The position numbers and the translations under genes were made by a program. A DNA stretch of 64,000 bases from an uncultured Lachnoclostridium sp. (lineage in GTDB: Bacteria; Bacillota; Clostridia; Lachnospirales; Lachnospiraceae): contig CALWDO010000005.1 in the NCBI GenBank assembly GCA_944376715.1, positions 40,033 through 104,032 of the forward strand, written 5' to 3'. Below, piece after piece: positions 25,155-34,204 of the stretch. Position 1 is the first letter of the stretch. Every line of letters starts with the position of its first letter. The notes beneath the pieces were generated by a model that did no database searches, was not told the origin of the DNA, and saw nothing but the letters and a program-made list of their open reading frames with translations.

Positions 25155-25183
25155 TTGCATTTAAAAACTGAATATGATAAGAT
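25155..25183 (+). promoter_or_regulatory. Promoter of the T-box/aspS2-gatCAB operon
   Basis: TTGCAT (25155-25160), 17-bp spacer, TAAGAT (25178-25183), placing the start of transcription just before the T-box leader. Confidence 0.65.
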
Positions 25184-25189
25184 ACAGCA

Positions 25190-25461
25190 CAAAGAAAAAG
25201 CGAAGAACAGGACTCTTGCTTGCAGAGGCCGACAGGAATATGGCGTCACCGACTGAGAGCGCCGTTTGGAAGAGCAAGTAAAGGGAACACCTGGGAGCCG
25301 GCTGGTTGAAAGAAGAGTAGGTCAGTCCGCAGGCATGCGTTATGTGCAAAAGAGTGGAATCGCGGACATTTATGCGATGGATGCGGTTCAATGCGGGTGG
25401 TACCGCGGGAGATGAATGATCTGTCCCGTCCCGGAATGTAAAAATTCCGGGACGGTTTTTT
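25190..25461 (+). ncRNA. T-box riboswitch leader, Asn (possibly Asn/Glu) specific
   Basis: A full T-box leader. Stem I can be drawn with a lower helix CAGG (25208-25211)/CCTG (25290-25293) and an upper helix CTTGCT (25215-25220)/AGCAAG (25272-25277). The specifier strand between them ends GGGAACA, giving AAC (Asn) at 25286-25288 followed by the usual purine, and GAA (Glu) one base earlier. The conserved T-box GGTGGTACCGCGG is at 25396-25408, with UGGU for pairing the tRNA end. The terminator CCGTCCCGGAAT (25426-25437)/ATTCCGGGACGG (25444-25455) plus six Ts follows. It controls the aspS2-gatCAB operon by sensing uncharged tRNA. Confidence 0.93.
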
Positions 25462-25504
25462 GTGCATAAAAATTCCATCCCGGAGAAAACAGGAGGAATG
25501 GAAA

Positions 25505-26836
25505 ATGGAATTTATGACAGGAGTAAAAAAACCGGACACATTGGAATTGGAGGAATTGTATAAGGACGGTATGGAAGGAAAGACTGTCCGGGTAAACGGA
25601 GCTGTCCATACAATCCGCGATATGGGAGAGGTGGCGTTTGTGATCCTTCGCAAACGGGACGGACTTCTGCAGTGTGTCTATGAGGAAGGGACTGCGGGAT
25701 TCGACCTGAAAGATTTGAAGGAGGCCGCTACTGTAGAGGCGGAAGGTATCCTGGAAAAAGAAGAACGTGCTCCGGGCGGGATTGAGATCCGTCTGACCGG
25801 AATCAAAATTCTCTCTCTTCCCACTGCGCCCATGCCGCTGCCTATCGCCAAATGGAAACTGAATACTTCCCTGGAGGCAAAACTGAATATGCGCTCCGTG
25901 TCTCTTCGCAATATCCGGGAGAGGGCGAAATTCAAACTTCAGGAAGGTATTGTAAGAGGATTCCGTGATTTTCTGTATGAACAGGGATTTACGGAAATTC
26001 ATACGCCGAAGATCGGAGCAAAGAGCGCGGAAGGAGGCTCCAACCTTTTTAAACTGGATTATTTCCACCGCCCGGCAGTACTGCAGCAGTCTCCCCAGCT
26101 TTATAAACAGATGATGGTGGGAGTTTTTGACCGGGTGTTTGAGACCGGGCCGGTGTTCCGGGCGGAGAAACACAATACAAAACGGCATCTGAACGAATAT
26201 ACTTCTTTGGACTTCGAGATGGGGTATATCGACGGGTTTGAAGATATTATGGCTATGGAAACCGGGTTTCTGCAGTATACCATGAAACTTCTGGAGACAG
26301 AGTATGCGAAAGAGCTGAAGATCCTCGGCATTACGCTTCCGAAGACAGATAAGATTCCGGCAGTCCGGTTTGACCGGGCGAAAGAACTGGTGGCAGAGAA
26401 ATATGACCGTAAGATTCGTAATCCTTTCGATCTGGAGCCGGAGGAAGAAACCTTGATCGGAAGATACTTCCAGGAAGAATACGGCGCAGATTTCGTCTTT
26501 GTTACCCATTATCCGTCCAAGAAACGTCCGTTTTATGCTATGGATGACCCGGAAGACAGCCGTTATACCATGAGTTTTGACCTTCTGTACCACGGCCTGG
26601 AGATCACGACAGGAGGACAGCGTATTCATGATTACCAGATGCTGACAGAAAAGATCGCGGCAAGAGGAATGACGGAAGAAGGACTGGAACAGTATCTGGA
26701 TACCTTCCGCTATGGAATGCCGCCTCATGGAGGACTGGGTATCGGTCTGGAACGTCTGACCATGAAACTGGTTGGAGAAGACAATGTGCGTGAGACTACG
26801 CTGTATCCGAGAGACTTAAGCAGGCTGGAGCCTTAG
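25505..26836 (+). CDS. aspS2: Aspartyl-tRNA synthetase, archaeal-type, probably non-discriminating
   Basis: A class II synthetase of 443 residues. The OB-fold anticodon domain is at about 25-105 (VRVNGAVHTIRDMGEVAFVI). Motif 2 is FRAEKHNTKRHLNEYTSLDFE near residue 218 (shown in part), a reading typical of archaeal-type AspRS, not of AsnRS. Motif 3 is GGLGIGLERLTM near 410. AGGAGG lies 8 bases before the chosen ATG at 25505. Since gatCAB follows directly, the enzyme probably charges both tRNA-Asp and tRNA-Asn with aspartate, and GatCAB amidates the latter. That is inference from context. Confidence 0.9.
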   Translation: MEFMTGVKKPDTLELEELYKDGMEGKTVRVNGAVHTIRDMGEVAFVILRKRDGLLQCVYEEGTAGFDLKDLKEAATVEAEGILEKEERAPGGIEIRLTGIKILSLPTAPMPLPIAKWKLNTSLEAKLNMRSVSLRNIRERAKFKLQEGIVRGFRDFLYEQGFTEIHTPKIGAKSAEGGSNLFKLDYFHRPAVLQQSPQLYKQMMVGVFDRVFETGPVFRAEKHNTKRHLNEYTSLDFEMGYIDGFEDIMAMETGFLQYTMKLLETEYAKELKILGITLPKTDKIPAVRFDRAKELVAEKYDRKIRNPFDLEPEEETLIGRYFQEEYGADFVFVTHYPSKKRPFYAMDDPEDSRYTMSFDLLYHGLEITTGGQRIHDYQMLTEKIAARGMTEEGLEQYLDTFRYGMPPHGGLGIGLERLTMKLVGEDNVRETTLYPRDLSRLEP

Positions 26837-26867
26837 TGCCGGCAATGAGCAGAAAAGGAGAATAAAA

Positions 26868-27161
26868 ATGGCAAATATGATTTCCGATGAAACGATGGAA
26901 TATGTGGGAATCCTGGCGAAGCTGGAGCTCTCGGATGAAGAACGGGAGCAGGCGAAGAAAGATATGGAGCAGATGCTGGATTATATCGACATGCTGAATA
27001 CTCTGAATACAGACGGCGTGGAACCCATGTCCCATATATTCCCGATCCACAACGTATTCCGGGAAGACGTGGTAGAAAATGATGACGAGCATGAAAAGAT
27101 ACTGGCCAATGCGCCGGCTGCAAAAGACGGGGCATTCAAAGTGCCGAAGACGGTAGAATAG
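26868..27161 (+). CDS. gatC: Glu/Asp-tRNA amidotransferase subunit C
   Basis: The small stabilising subunit of GatCAB, 97 residues. The family pattern is MEYVGILAKLELSDEEREQ at about residues 10-28, MLDYIDMLNTLNTDGVEPMS and then an EDVV...NAPAAKDGAFKVPKTVE end that winds around GatA. An AGAAAAGGAG site precedes the ATG and gatA follows 13 bases after the stop. Confidence 0.95.
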   Translation: MANMISDETMEYVGILAKLELSDEEREQAKKDMEQMLDYIDMLNTLNTDGVEPMSHIFPIHNVFREDVVENDDEHEKILANAPAAKDGAFKVPKTVE

Positions 27162-27174
27162 GAGGGGTGTGTCG

Positions 27175-28644
27175 ATGAGTCTGATGAGTTTGACGGCCCT
27201 GGAACTTGGAAAGAAGATACAGGCAAAAGAAGTAAGCGCTGTGGAAGCGGCGAAAGAAGCTCTGGGACAGATAAAAAAGCTGGACGGATCACTGAACTGT
27301 TTCGTGACCGTAGAGGAAGACAGCGTACTGAAAAAAGCAGAAGAAGTACAGAAAAAGATAGACGCGGGGGAGCTTGCCGGTCCGCTGGCAGGCGTCCCGG
27401 CGGCAGTCAAAGATAATATTTGCACAGAAGGGGTACGGACGACCTGCAGTTCCAGAATGTTGGAAAATTTCGTGCCCACATACACGGCGGAAGCGGTAAA
27501 GAATCTGGAGCAGGCGGGAGTTGTGGTGCTCGGGAAAAGCAATATGGATGAATTTGCCATGGGAAGCACGACAGAGACTTCTTATTTTGGCCCTACCAGG
27601 AATCCCTGGGATACTGAACATGTACCGGGGGGATCTTCCGGAGGAAGCTGCGCGGCAGTGGCAGCCGAAGAATGTTCCTTCGCGCTGGGATCTGATACGG
27701 GAGGATCTATCCGACAGCCCAGTTCTTTCTGCGGAGTAACCGGGCTGAAACCTACGTATGGAACGGTATCCAGATACGGGTTGATCGCTTATGGTTCTTC
27801 GCTGGATCAGATCGGTCCCATCGGGAAGGATGCCGCGGACTGTGCCGCCGTACTGGAAGCGGTCGCGTCACATGATCCGAAGGACAGCACTTCGATGAAA
27901 AGAGATTCCTATGATTTCCTGTCTGCGCTGGACGAAGATGTCAGAGGACTCCGGATCGGTATTCCGAAAGACTATTTTGGAGACGGCCTGGATGAAGAAG
28001 TAAAAAGTCATATTCTGGAAGCGGCGAAGGTGTTGGAAAGCAGGGGCGCTGTGCTGGAAGAATTCGACCTGAGCCTGGTGGAATATGCGATTCCTGCTTA
28101 CTATGTCATCGCGTCGGCGGAGGCAAGTTCCAACCTGGCCAGATTTGACGGAGTCAAATACGGATATCGTACGTCTGAGTACGAAGGCCTCCATAATATG
28201 TACAAAAAATCCAGAAGCGAGGGATTTGGACCGGAAGTAAAAAGACGGATCATGCTTGGCTCCTTTGTGCTGAGCTCGGGTTATTACGACGCGTATTATC
28301 TGAAAGCGCTGAAAACAAAGGCGCTGATCAAACAGGCTTTTGACCGGGCATTTGAGAAATATGATGTGATCCTGGGTCCGGCGGCGCCTACGACGGCTCC
28401 GAAGCTGGGAGAGTCTTTAAGCGACCCGCTGAAGATGTATCTGGGAGACATCTACACGGTTTCTGTCAATCTGGCAGGTCTTCCGGGTATTACGGTTCCC
28501 TGCGGCACAGACGGCAAAAGGCTGCCCATCGGCATGCAGCTGATCGGAGACTGTTTCCAGGAAAGAAAGATTCTTCGGGCAGCGCACGCCTATGAACAGA
28601 CCAGAGCATATACACACTGCCCTTTGGCGGCAGAACAGGTATAG
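27175..28644 (+). CDS. gatA: Glu/Asp-tRNA amidotransferase subunit A
   Basis: The amidase-signature subunit that frees ammonia from glutamine for tRNA amidation; 489 residues. The Ser-cisSer-Lys triad is visible: Lys in PAAVKDNIC near 79, and the two serines in GGSSGGSCAAVAAEEC near 152 and GSDTGGSIRQPSSFCG near 172. LKPTYGTVSRYGLIAYGSSL follows. I chose the ATG at 27175, seven bases after AGGAGGGG, over the in-frame GTG at 27169. It sits between gatC and gatB in one operon. Confidence 0.96.
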   Translation: MSLMSLTALELGKKIQAKEVSAVEAAKEALGQIKKLDGSLNCFVTVEEDSVLKKAEEVQKKIDAGELAGPLAGVPAAVKDNICTEGVRTTCSSRMLENFVPTYTAEAVKNLEQAGVVVLGKSNMDEFAMGSTTETSYFGPTRNPWDTEHVPGGSSGGSCAAVAAEECSFALGSDTGGSIRQPSSFCGVTGLKPTYGTVSRYGLIAYGSSLDQIGPIGKDAADCAAVLEAVASHDPKDSTSMKRDSYDFLSALDEDVRGLRIGIPKDYFGDGLDEEVKSHILEAAKVLESRGAVLEEFDLSLVEYAIPAYYVIASAEASSNLARFDGVKYGYRTSEYEGLHNMYKKSRSEGFGPEVKRRIMLGSFVLSSGYYDAYYLKALKTKALIKQAFDRAFEKYDVILGPAAPTTAPKLGESLSDPLKMYLGDIYTVSVNLAGLPGITVPCGTDGKRLPIGMQLIGDCFQERKILRAAHAYEQTRAYTHCPLAAEQV

Positions 28645-28659
28645 GAAGGAGAGAAGAAG

Positions 28660-30090
28660 ATGAGCAAACAGTATGAGACCGTGATCGGTCTGGAAGTCCA
28701 TGTGGAGCTGGCTACCAAGACAAAAATCTTCTGCTCCTGCAGTACGGAGTTCGGCGGAGCGCCGAATACGCATACTTGTCCCGTCTGCACGGGAATGCCG
28801 GGATCTCTGCCGGTGCTGAACCGGCAGGTGGTGGAGTATGCGGCGGCAGTGGGCCTTGCCACCAACTGTTCCATTACCAGAAAATGTAAATTCGACCGGA
28901 AGAACTACTTTTATCCGGATAATCCCCAGAATTACCAGATTTCCCAGCTTTATGAGCCGATCTGCCGGAACGGATATGTGGAGATCGACACTCCGTCGGG
29001 GACGAAAAAGATCGGTATCCATGAAATCCATATGGAAGAAGACGCCGGGAAACTGATCCATGACGAGTGGGAAGACTGTTCACTGGTGGATTTCAATCGA
29101 AGCGGAGTTCCGCTGATCGAGATTGTATCCGAACCGGATATGAGAAGCGCGGATGAAGTGATTGCGTATCTGGATAAGCTGAGACTGATCATCCAGTATC
29201 TGGGAGCGTCTGACTGCAAGCTGCAGGAAGGCTCCATGAGGGCGGATGTGAACCTGTCAGTGAGGGAAGTCGGATCTGAAAAACTGGGGACCCGTACAGA
29301 GATGAAAAACCTGAACTCCTTCAAAGCGATCGCCAGAGCCATAGAGGGCGAGAAGGAACGCCAGATAGAGCTGCTGGAGATGGGGCGGCCGGTGATTCAG
29401 GAGACCAGAAGATGGGACGATAATAAGGAATCTTCCCATGCCATGCGTTCCAAAGAGGATGCGCAGGATTACCGTTATTTCCCGGAACCGGATCTGCCTC
29501 CGGTGATTATCAGCGACGAATGGCTGGAAGAGATCAAAGCCAGACAGCCGGAGCTCAGGACGGAGAAACTGATCCGCTATAAGAAAGAATTTGATATTCC
29601 GGATTATGACGCGCAGATCATTACTTCTTCCAAGAAGATGGCGGATCTGTTCGAAGCGACGACAGCTCTCTGCGGAAAGCCCAAGAAGGTTTCCAACTGG
29701 CTGATGGTAGAGACCATGCATTTGATGAAAGAACATGATATGGAAGCGGACGATCTGAAATTCTCTCCCGAGAATCTGGCGAAGCTGATCGATCTTGCAG
29801 ATGCCGGAACGATTAACAGCTCAGTGGCAAAAGAAGTGTTCGAGAAAGTATTCCTGGACGATATCGATCCGGATCAGTATGTGGAAGAGCATGGCTTAAA
29901 GACCGTGAGCGACGAAGGCGCATTACGCTCCGTCATCGAGCAGGTCATCGCCTCTAATCCCCAGTCAGTGGAGGATTACCGGAATGGTAAAGAAAAAGCC
30001 ATCGGTTTCCTGGTAGGACAGACGATGAAAGCCATGAAAGGAAAAGCGAATCCGGGACTGGTGAACCAGATATTAAAAGAACTGCTGTAA
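28660..30090 (+). CDS. gatB: Glu/Asp-tRNA amidotransferase subunit B
   Basis: The kinase-like subunit that activates and amidates mischarged tRNA; 476 residues, the usual length. Signatures are TVIGLEVHVELATKTKIFCS near residue 6, zinc cysteines in CSCS and HTCPVCTGMPG near 25-49, PDNPQNYQISQL near 88, HMEEDAGKL near 122 and VDFNRSGVPLIEIVSEPD near 143. The YqeY-like tail domain (GKEKAIGFLVGQTMKAMKGK) closes the protein. It is the last gene of the T-box operon. Confidence 0.96.
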   Translation: MSKQYETVIGLEVHVELATKTKIFCSCSTEFGGAPNTHTCPVCTGMPGSLPVLNRQVVEYAAAVGLATNCSITRKCKFDRKNYFYPDNPQNYQISQLYEPICRNGYVEIDTPSGTKKIGIHEIHMEEDAGKLIHDEWEDCSLVDFNRSGVPLIEIVSEPDMRSADEVIAYLDKLRLIIQYLGASDCKLQEGSMRADVNLSVREVGSEKLGTRTEMKNLNSFKAIARAIEGEKERQIELLEMGRPVIQETRRWDDNKESSHAMRSKEDAQDYRYFPEPDLPPVIISDEWLEEIKARQPELRTEKLIRYKKEFDIPDYDAQIITSSKKMADLFEATTALCGKPKKVSNWLMVETMHLMKEHDMEADDLKFSPENLAKLIDLADAGTINSSVAKEVFEKVFLDDIDPDQYVEEHGLKTVSDEGALRSVIEQVIASNPQSVEDYRNGKEKAIGFLVGQTMKAMKGKANPGLVNQILKELL

Positions 30091-30186
30091 AAGTTCTGAA
30101 GGAATTGTAAAATTTCCAGGCCCAAATTTATGATTATTTAACGATTTTCCCATATTTTGTACACATTTATCCGGTATAGTAAAACC

Positions 30187-30436
30187 ATAGAAATTCCACC
30201 GGGGTTTTTCATTTACGAACCGGAAATGGGGAGAAATGGAAGGCTTTGGGAATCTTAAAATGGGGGCGGTTGTTCGCCGGCGCGCAAGCGGGCGCCGTAC
30301 CTCGACTAACAACAATGGCGGAAGGCAGGAGGTGAAAACCCCATGCCGGACGCTTTTACATACAATTCCTGAAAACTCAGCCGCCTGCTGTGGAACAGAG
30401 CCGAACCGGTTCGGTTTCACAGCAGGCGGCATTTTG
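30187..30436 (+). ncRNA. Candidate structured RNA of unknown class, ending in a long terminator hairpin
   Basis: The space between gatB and the DUF3783 gene holds strong RNA-like structure. GGGGTTTTTC (30201-30210) can pair with GAAAACCCC (30334-30342), closing a domain that contains the GC-rich hairpin CGGCGC/GCGCCG and a possible GTTGTT/AACAAC helix. It ends with GCCGCCTGCTGTG (30380-30392)/CACAGCAGGCGGC (30418-30430), whose loop contains the palindrome CCGAACCGGTTCGG, then ATTTTGTTG. A weak TATAGT at 30175-30180 may be its promoter. A 9-codon ORF with AGGAGGTG starts at 30343. I do not recognise the class. Confidence 0.5.
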
Positions 30437-30465
30437 TTGTCTGTCAAAAAATAATGTGTTAAAAT
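30437..30465 (+). promoter_or_regulatory. Promoter of the DUF3783-amidase pair
   Basis: TTGTCT (30437-30442), 17-bp spacer, TAAAAT (30460-30465), directly after the terminator hairpin of the upstream RNA candidate. Confidence 0.55.
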
Positions 30466-30561
30466 AGTTCGGGACGGCGGGAAAACGGGGACAAGAAGAT
30501 GTGCCGTTCTGAAAAGTTACGTTAAAAATCAAATAGCACGAAGACAGGAGGAGAATCGCAG

Positions 30562-30981
30562 ATGAGGGCAGAACCGAAGGCATCATCTCAGGTGCTTTAT
30601 TTTATACAGGAGACAAAAAAGGAAAAACAGGTTGTGGATCTTTGCAAGGATATGGGGATCCTGACCAGAAAACTGAAAGAAGGAGATGCAGGACAGTCCG
30701 TCGGTATGCTGGCGGGCGTATTTCCGCCGGAATTGGCGCCCGGAGCGGCGAAACAGGTGCCGGAAGGATACCGTATGCCGGAACTGCTGGTATTCTGCGG
30801 GCTGGATGACGGGCTCCTGGACCGCTTCCTTGCGGAATACCGGCAGCGGGGAATTGATTCCATCGGGCTGAAGGCCGTCGCAACGCCTCACAATCTGTTC
30901 TGGACCGTCTGTGAATTAACGAAGGAACTGGAGCAGGAGAGGGCGGCTATGCAGGCGATGCGCCAGAATAAGGAGGGCTGA
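30562..30981 (+). CDS. DUF3783 domain protein
   Basis: A soluble 139-residue protein. The C-terminal half, [20 protein letters not shown] then [20 protein letters not shown], matches my memory of DUF3783, a short domain found in clostridia that has no known function. AGGAGGAGAA precedes the ATG. The amidase lipoprotein gene starts 5 bases after the stop, so the two are cotranscribed. No catalytic motif stands out. Confidence 0.78.
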   Translation: MRAEPKASSQVLYFIQETKKEKQVVDLCKDMGILTRKLKEGDAGQSVGMLAGVFPPELAPGAAKQVPEGYRMPELLVFCGLDDGLLDRFLAEYRQRGIDSIGLKAVATPHNLFWTVCELTKELEQERAAMQAMRQNKEG

Positions 30982-30986
30982 AAAGG

Positions 30987-31877
30987 ATGAAGAAAAGGAT
31001 GATGGCCGGTCTGGTTTGCCTGACGCTACTGCTGTGCGGCTGCGGGAGAAATACAGAAGAAAACGCAGAAGCAGCATCGGAAGAGACTGAGCGGGAGCAG
31101 GAGACCGCGGATGCAGCATTGGAAGAGATCGCGCAGGAGACTTCAGATACCGCAGCAGAAGAACCGGTACAGCAGGAAGCAGCTGAGTCTGACAGTCTGG
31201 AAACAGAAGCAGCTGAGCCTGACAGCCTGGAAACGGAAGCCGCCGACGGCAACGGTTATCTGGTTGTCATCGATGCGGGACACCAGAGTCAGGGCAATTC
31301 GGAACAGGAGCCGATAGGGCCGGGAGCCTCTGAGACTAAGGCAAAAGTGACCGGGGGAACTGCAGGGACGACCACCGGTCTGGCGGAGTATGAGCTGAAT
31401 CTGCAGGTGGCCCAAAAGCTGGAGGAGATCTTATTGGAGCGGGGATATGAAGTGATTATGGTACGCACCTCCAACGATGTAGATATGAGCAACAGTGAAA
31501 GAGCGGCCGTGGCCAATGAAGCGGGAGCGGATGCGTTCATCCGGATTCACGCCAATGGTTCCGAGGACAGTACGGTGCATGGGGCTATGACGATCTGCCA
31601 GACTTCGTCGAACCCGTATAACGGGGATCTATATGAAGAGAGCAGGGCCCTTGCGGATGCAGTGCTGGATTGCTTTGTGGCCAGCACCGGAGCCGATAAA
31701 CAGTATGTATGGGAAACAGATTCCATGAGCGGGATTAACTGGGCGTCAGTTCCGACGACGATTATTGAGATGGGATATATGACCAACCCCACGGAGGATC
31801 AGAACATGGCTTCGGAAGAGTATCAGTATCTGATGGCTGAGGGCATGGCAAATGGAATCGATGAATTTTTACAGTAG
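30987..31877 (+). CDS. N-acetylmuramoyl-L-alanine amidase, lipoprotein (Amidase_3)
   Basis: A 296-residue cell-wall hydrolase anchored as a lipoprotein: signal peptide [20 protein letters not shown] with lipobox LLCGC. A low-complexity Glu/Ala/Ser linker with the repeat [10 protein letters not shown] spans about 25-88. The zinc amidase domain follows: [12 protein letters not shown] (zinc His) near 92, [20 protein letters not shown] near 135, [21 protein letters not shown] (zinc His) near 170, and [16 protein letters not shown] (catalytic Glu) near 255. It would cut the amide bond between muramic acid and the stem peptide outside the membrane. It is the second gene after DUF3783 and ends near a terminator. 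Confidence 0.93.
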   Translation: MKKRMMAGLVCLTLLLCGCGRNTEENAEAASEETEREQETADAALEEIAQETSDTAAEEPVQQEAAESDSLETEAAEPDSLETEAADGNGYLVVIDAGHQSQGNSEQEPIGPGASETKAKVTGGTAGTTTGLAEYELNLQVAQKLEEILLERGYEVIMVRTSNDVDMSNSERAAVANEAGADAFIRIHANGSEDSTVHGAMTICQTSSNPYNGDLYEESRALADAVLDCFVASTGADKQYVWETDSMSGINWASVPTTIIEMGYMTNPTEDQNMASEEYQYLMAEGMANGIDEFLQ

Positions 31878-31911
31878 GCAGTATAATATAAATGAATAAG
31901 ATCGGACGCAG

Positions 31912-31939
31912 ACCGGGCGGCAGAGATGCCGCCCGGTTT
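31912..31939 (+). terminator. Terminator hairpin after the amidase gene
   Basis: A perfect 11-bp stem, ACCGGGCGGCA (31912-31922) with TGCCGCCCGGT (31927-31937), and a GAGA loop. The following T-run is weak (TTCGTGTTATT). Confidence 0.7.
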
Positions 31940-32045
31940 CGTGTTATTATTAAGAAAGTGTTCAGGAACTGTTAAGAACTGTCGATTATGCTGATATTAA
32001 CAAAAGCGCTTTTGATCATTTGAAAACAGAGTGAGGAAGATTAAT

Positions 32046-33500
32046 ATGAAGAAGAAATGGATAATAGCGGGGATCATGTCTCTGGCTTGCGCATCCTTTC
32101 TCCTGGCAGAGATATACAGAAAACAGACAGAGAACAGGAAACGTGAGGAAGATTCTTGGACGGTCAAGACTGTGCAGGTGAAACGGCAGAATCTGATCGA
32201 TTCCATAGGCGTCACGGGAATTGTTGAGAGCGCCGATTCCAGAGATGTATCGGCGACGGCAAAAAATGTAAAGGTGTTGGAAGTCCGGTATCAGGAGGGA
32301 GATTTTGTGGAGAAAGGAGAGGTGATTGTGGTTCTGGATTCGTCGGATTTGAAACGTAGGCTCCAGCAGGAGGAAAACAGTCAGAAACTTAGCGAATATA
32401 AAGAAAATAAACTGATTGAGACGGCAGAGCAAGGCTATCGGGATATAGTTTCAGACGGGTCGGAGGAATATAATCAGGCGGTAAAACAGGAGGCATCAGC
32501 AAAAGAAGCCCTTCAAGAAAGCGGCGGGAAATTAAGTAAAGCGGCGGATACCCTGAAACGCCGGGAGACAAGAGTCGTGGAGGCAGAAAAAGCTCTCAAA
32601 CAGGCCGGGGAAGAAGATAAGGCAGCTATGGAAGAAGCCTTACAGGAAGCAAAAGCGTCTTATACGGAGGCGCATCAAGAATATATGGTTTTGGAAGAAG
32701 AAGAAAAAAGAGCACAGGAAACCTATCAGACGGCGTCGGAAGCTCTGAAACATGCAGAAGAGAAGAATGCCCGCAGCATAAAAACAGCGGCGGATCAGCT
32801 GGAACAGGCTAAAAAGGAGCATGCGTATTCCAATGACAGCAGTCAGGAACAGATAGAGGATTATAAAAATCAAATTGAAAGCTGTATGGTTGCTGCGCCC
32901 ATCTCCGGTGTGATTACCGCGATGAAAGTGGCGGAAGGGGATACATATATGGGGGAGTCCAATCTCCTTTTTACTGTGGCGGATAAGGAACATTTTGTGG
33001 TATCGGCGTCAATCAGCGAGTATGATGTGGCGGATATTTCCAAAGAAATGGAAGCGGTTGTTTTGGTGGAAGCCGCAGGAGATGTGGAGATTCCGGCAAA
33101 AGTGTCTTATGTATCACCCACGGCCGAAAAGGCGGAGGAAGGGAATACGTCTTATAAAGTACGGATTGCCATGGACGGAGAGCAGGATCATCTGCGGGCC
33201 GGTATGACTGCGAAAGCAAGCATCATTCAGGAAGCAGTCTATGATGTGCTGACAGTTCCTTATGACTGTGTAACGACGGACGAGGATGGAAATACAGTGA
33301 TTTATGCAGACATAGAAGGCGAAAAGACAAAGATTCCGGTGACAGAAGGAAAGAAAAACGGCTATTATGTAAAAATTTCAGGAGACGGCGTGGATGAAAA
33401 TACGATGGTTTATTATACGACAGAAATGAAAGATGACATGTTGACGGAAGGGCAGGAAGATCTCTATTTTGAAGATGATTTTTATGAGGAGGATCTTTAA
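32046..33500 (+). CDS. Periplasmic-adaptor-type (HlyD/MFP) efflux subunit
   Basis: A 484-residue membrane fusion protein of the kind used with MacB-like ABC transporters in Gram-positives. One N-terminal membrane anchor (WIIAGIMSLACASFLLAEIY) is followed by a first half-barrel (VTGIVESADSRDVSATAKNV), a long charged coiled coil at about residues 105-280, and the second lipoyl/barrel half (APISGVITAMKVAEGDTYMG near 287). The last 20 residues are very acidic (EDLYFEDDFYEEDL). The ATG at 32046 was chosen, with GAGGAAG seven bases upstream, over GTG at 32031. The stop overlaps the ATPase gene start. Confidence 0.9.
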   Translation: MKKKWIIAGIMSLACASFLLAEIYRKQTENRKREEDSWTVKTVQVKRQNLIDSIGVTGIVESADSRDVSATAKNVKVLEVRYQEGDFVEKGEVIVVLDSSDLKRRLQQEENSQKLSEYKENKLIETAEQGYRDIVSDGSEEYNQAVKQEASAKEALQESGGKLSKAADTLKRRETRVVEAEKALKQAGEEDKAAMEEALQEAKASYTEAHQEYMVLEEEEKRAQETYQTASEALKHAEEKNARSIKTAADQLEQAKKEHAYSNDSSQEQIEDYKNQIESCMVAAPISGVITAMKVAEGDTYMGESNLLFTVADKEHFVVSASISEYDVADISKEMEAVVLVEAAGDVEIPAKVSYVSPTAEKAEEGNTSYKVRIAMDGEQDHLRAGMTAKASIIQEAVYDVLTVPYDCVTTDEDGNTVIYADIEGEKTKIPVTEGKKNGYYVKISGDGVDENTMVYYTTEMKDDMLTEGQEDLYFEDDFYEEDL

Positions 33501-34204
33501 TGAAGCGAAAGACTATGATCAAATTTACGGATGTCAGAAAACGCTATTACATAGGGAAACCAAACGAATTGGAAATTCTTCACGGCATTGACCTGGAGAT
33601 TTATGAAGGGGAGTTTGTATCGATTGTAGGCGCGTCCGGATCAGGAAAATCAACAATGATGAACATTATAGGGATGCTGGACCGGCCTACAGAAGGAGAA
33701 TATTTTTTGGATGGCATGAAGACGGAAAAACTGAAAGATAAAGAATTATCGGCAATTCGGAATAGAAAGATCGGATTTATTTTCCAGACCTATAATCTGA
33801 TCAGCCGTACCAGCGCGCTGAAGAATGTAGAACTGCCCATGCTTTATTTCGGACTGGATGGAAAGACCAGGAACCGTCGTGCGAAGGAACTTTTAGATAT
33901 GGTGGGGATGGGAGAACGGATAAGTCACCGGCCGGATGAACTTTCGGGAGGGCAGAAACAGAGAGTCGCGATTGCCAGAGCCATGGCGAATGACCCGGCA
34001 GTGATCCTGGCGGATGAACCTACCGGGGCGCTGGATTCAGCGACCGGAAGAATGATCATGGATATTTTTCAGCATCTTCACAAAGAACAGGGAAAAACGA
34101 TTGTCCTGATTACCCATTCGCAGGAATTGGCAGAAGAGACAGAACGGATAGTGACCCTGAAAGATGGCGTCATTGTGGGCGAGAGAAGGGGAAAAGCATG
34201 TTGA
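33500..34204 (+). CDS. ABC transporter ATPase, MacB/LolD type
   Basis: The 234-residue energy subunit. Walker A is [13 protein letters not shown] at about residues 41-53, the Q-loop is FIFQTYNLI near 92, the ABC signature is [15 protein letters not shown] near 145, and Walker B is [13 protein letters not shown] near 168, followed by the H-loop in LITHSQE. The MacB-type marker ADEPTGALD is exact. The start overlaps the adaptor stop by one base and the stop overlaps the permease start by seven bases, so the three are one coupled unit. Confidence 0.95.
   Translation: MKRKTMIKFTDVRKRYYIGKPNELEILHGIDLEIYEGEFVSIVGASGSGKSTMMNIIGMLDRPTEGEYFLDGMKTEKLKDKELSAIRNRKIGFIFQTYNLISRTSALKNVELPMLYFGLDGKTRNRRAKELLDMVGMGERISHRPDELSGGQKQRVAIARAMANDPAVILADEPTGALDSATGRMIMDIFQHLHKEQGKTIVLITHSQELAEETERIVTLKDGVIVGERRGKAC

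Noticed and set aside
25388-26728. 446-codon minus-strand ORF opposite aspS2
   Set aside because: It lies over the T-box terminator and a well-conserved synthetase gene and has no family features.
30236-30454. 72-residue ORF on the plus strand across the structured RNA candidate
   Set aside because: It runs through a strong terminator hairpin and the next promoter, has low-complexity arginine-rich sequence, and no good ribosome site; the RNA structure explains the region better.
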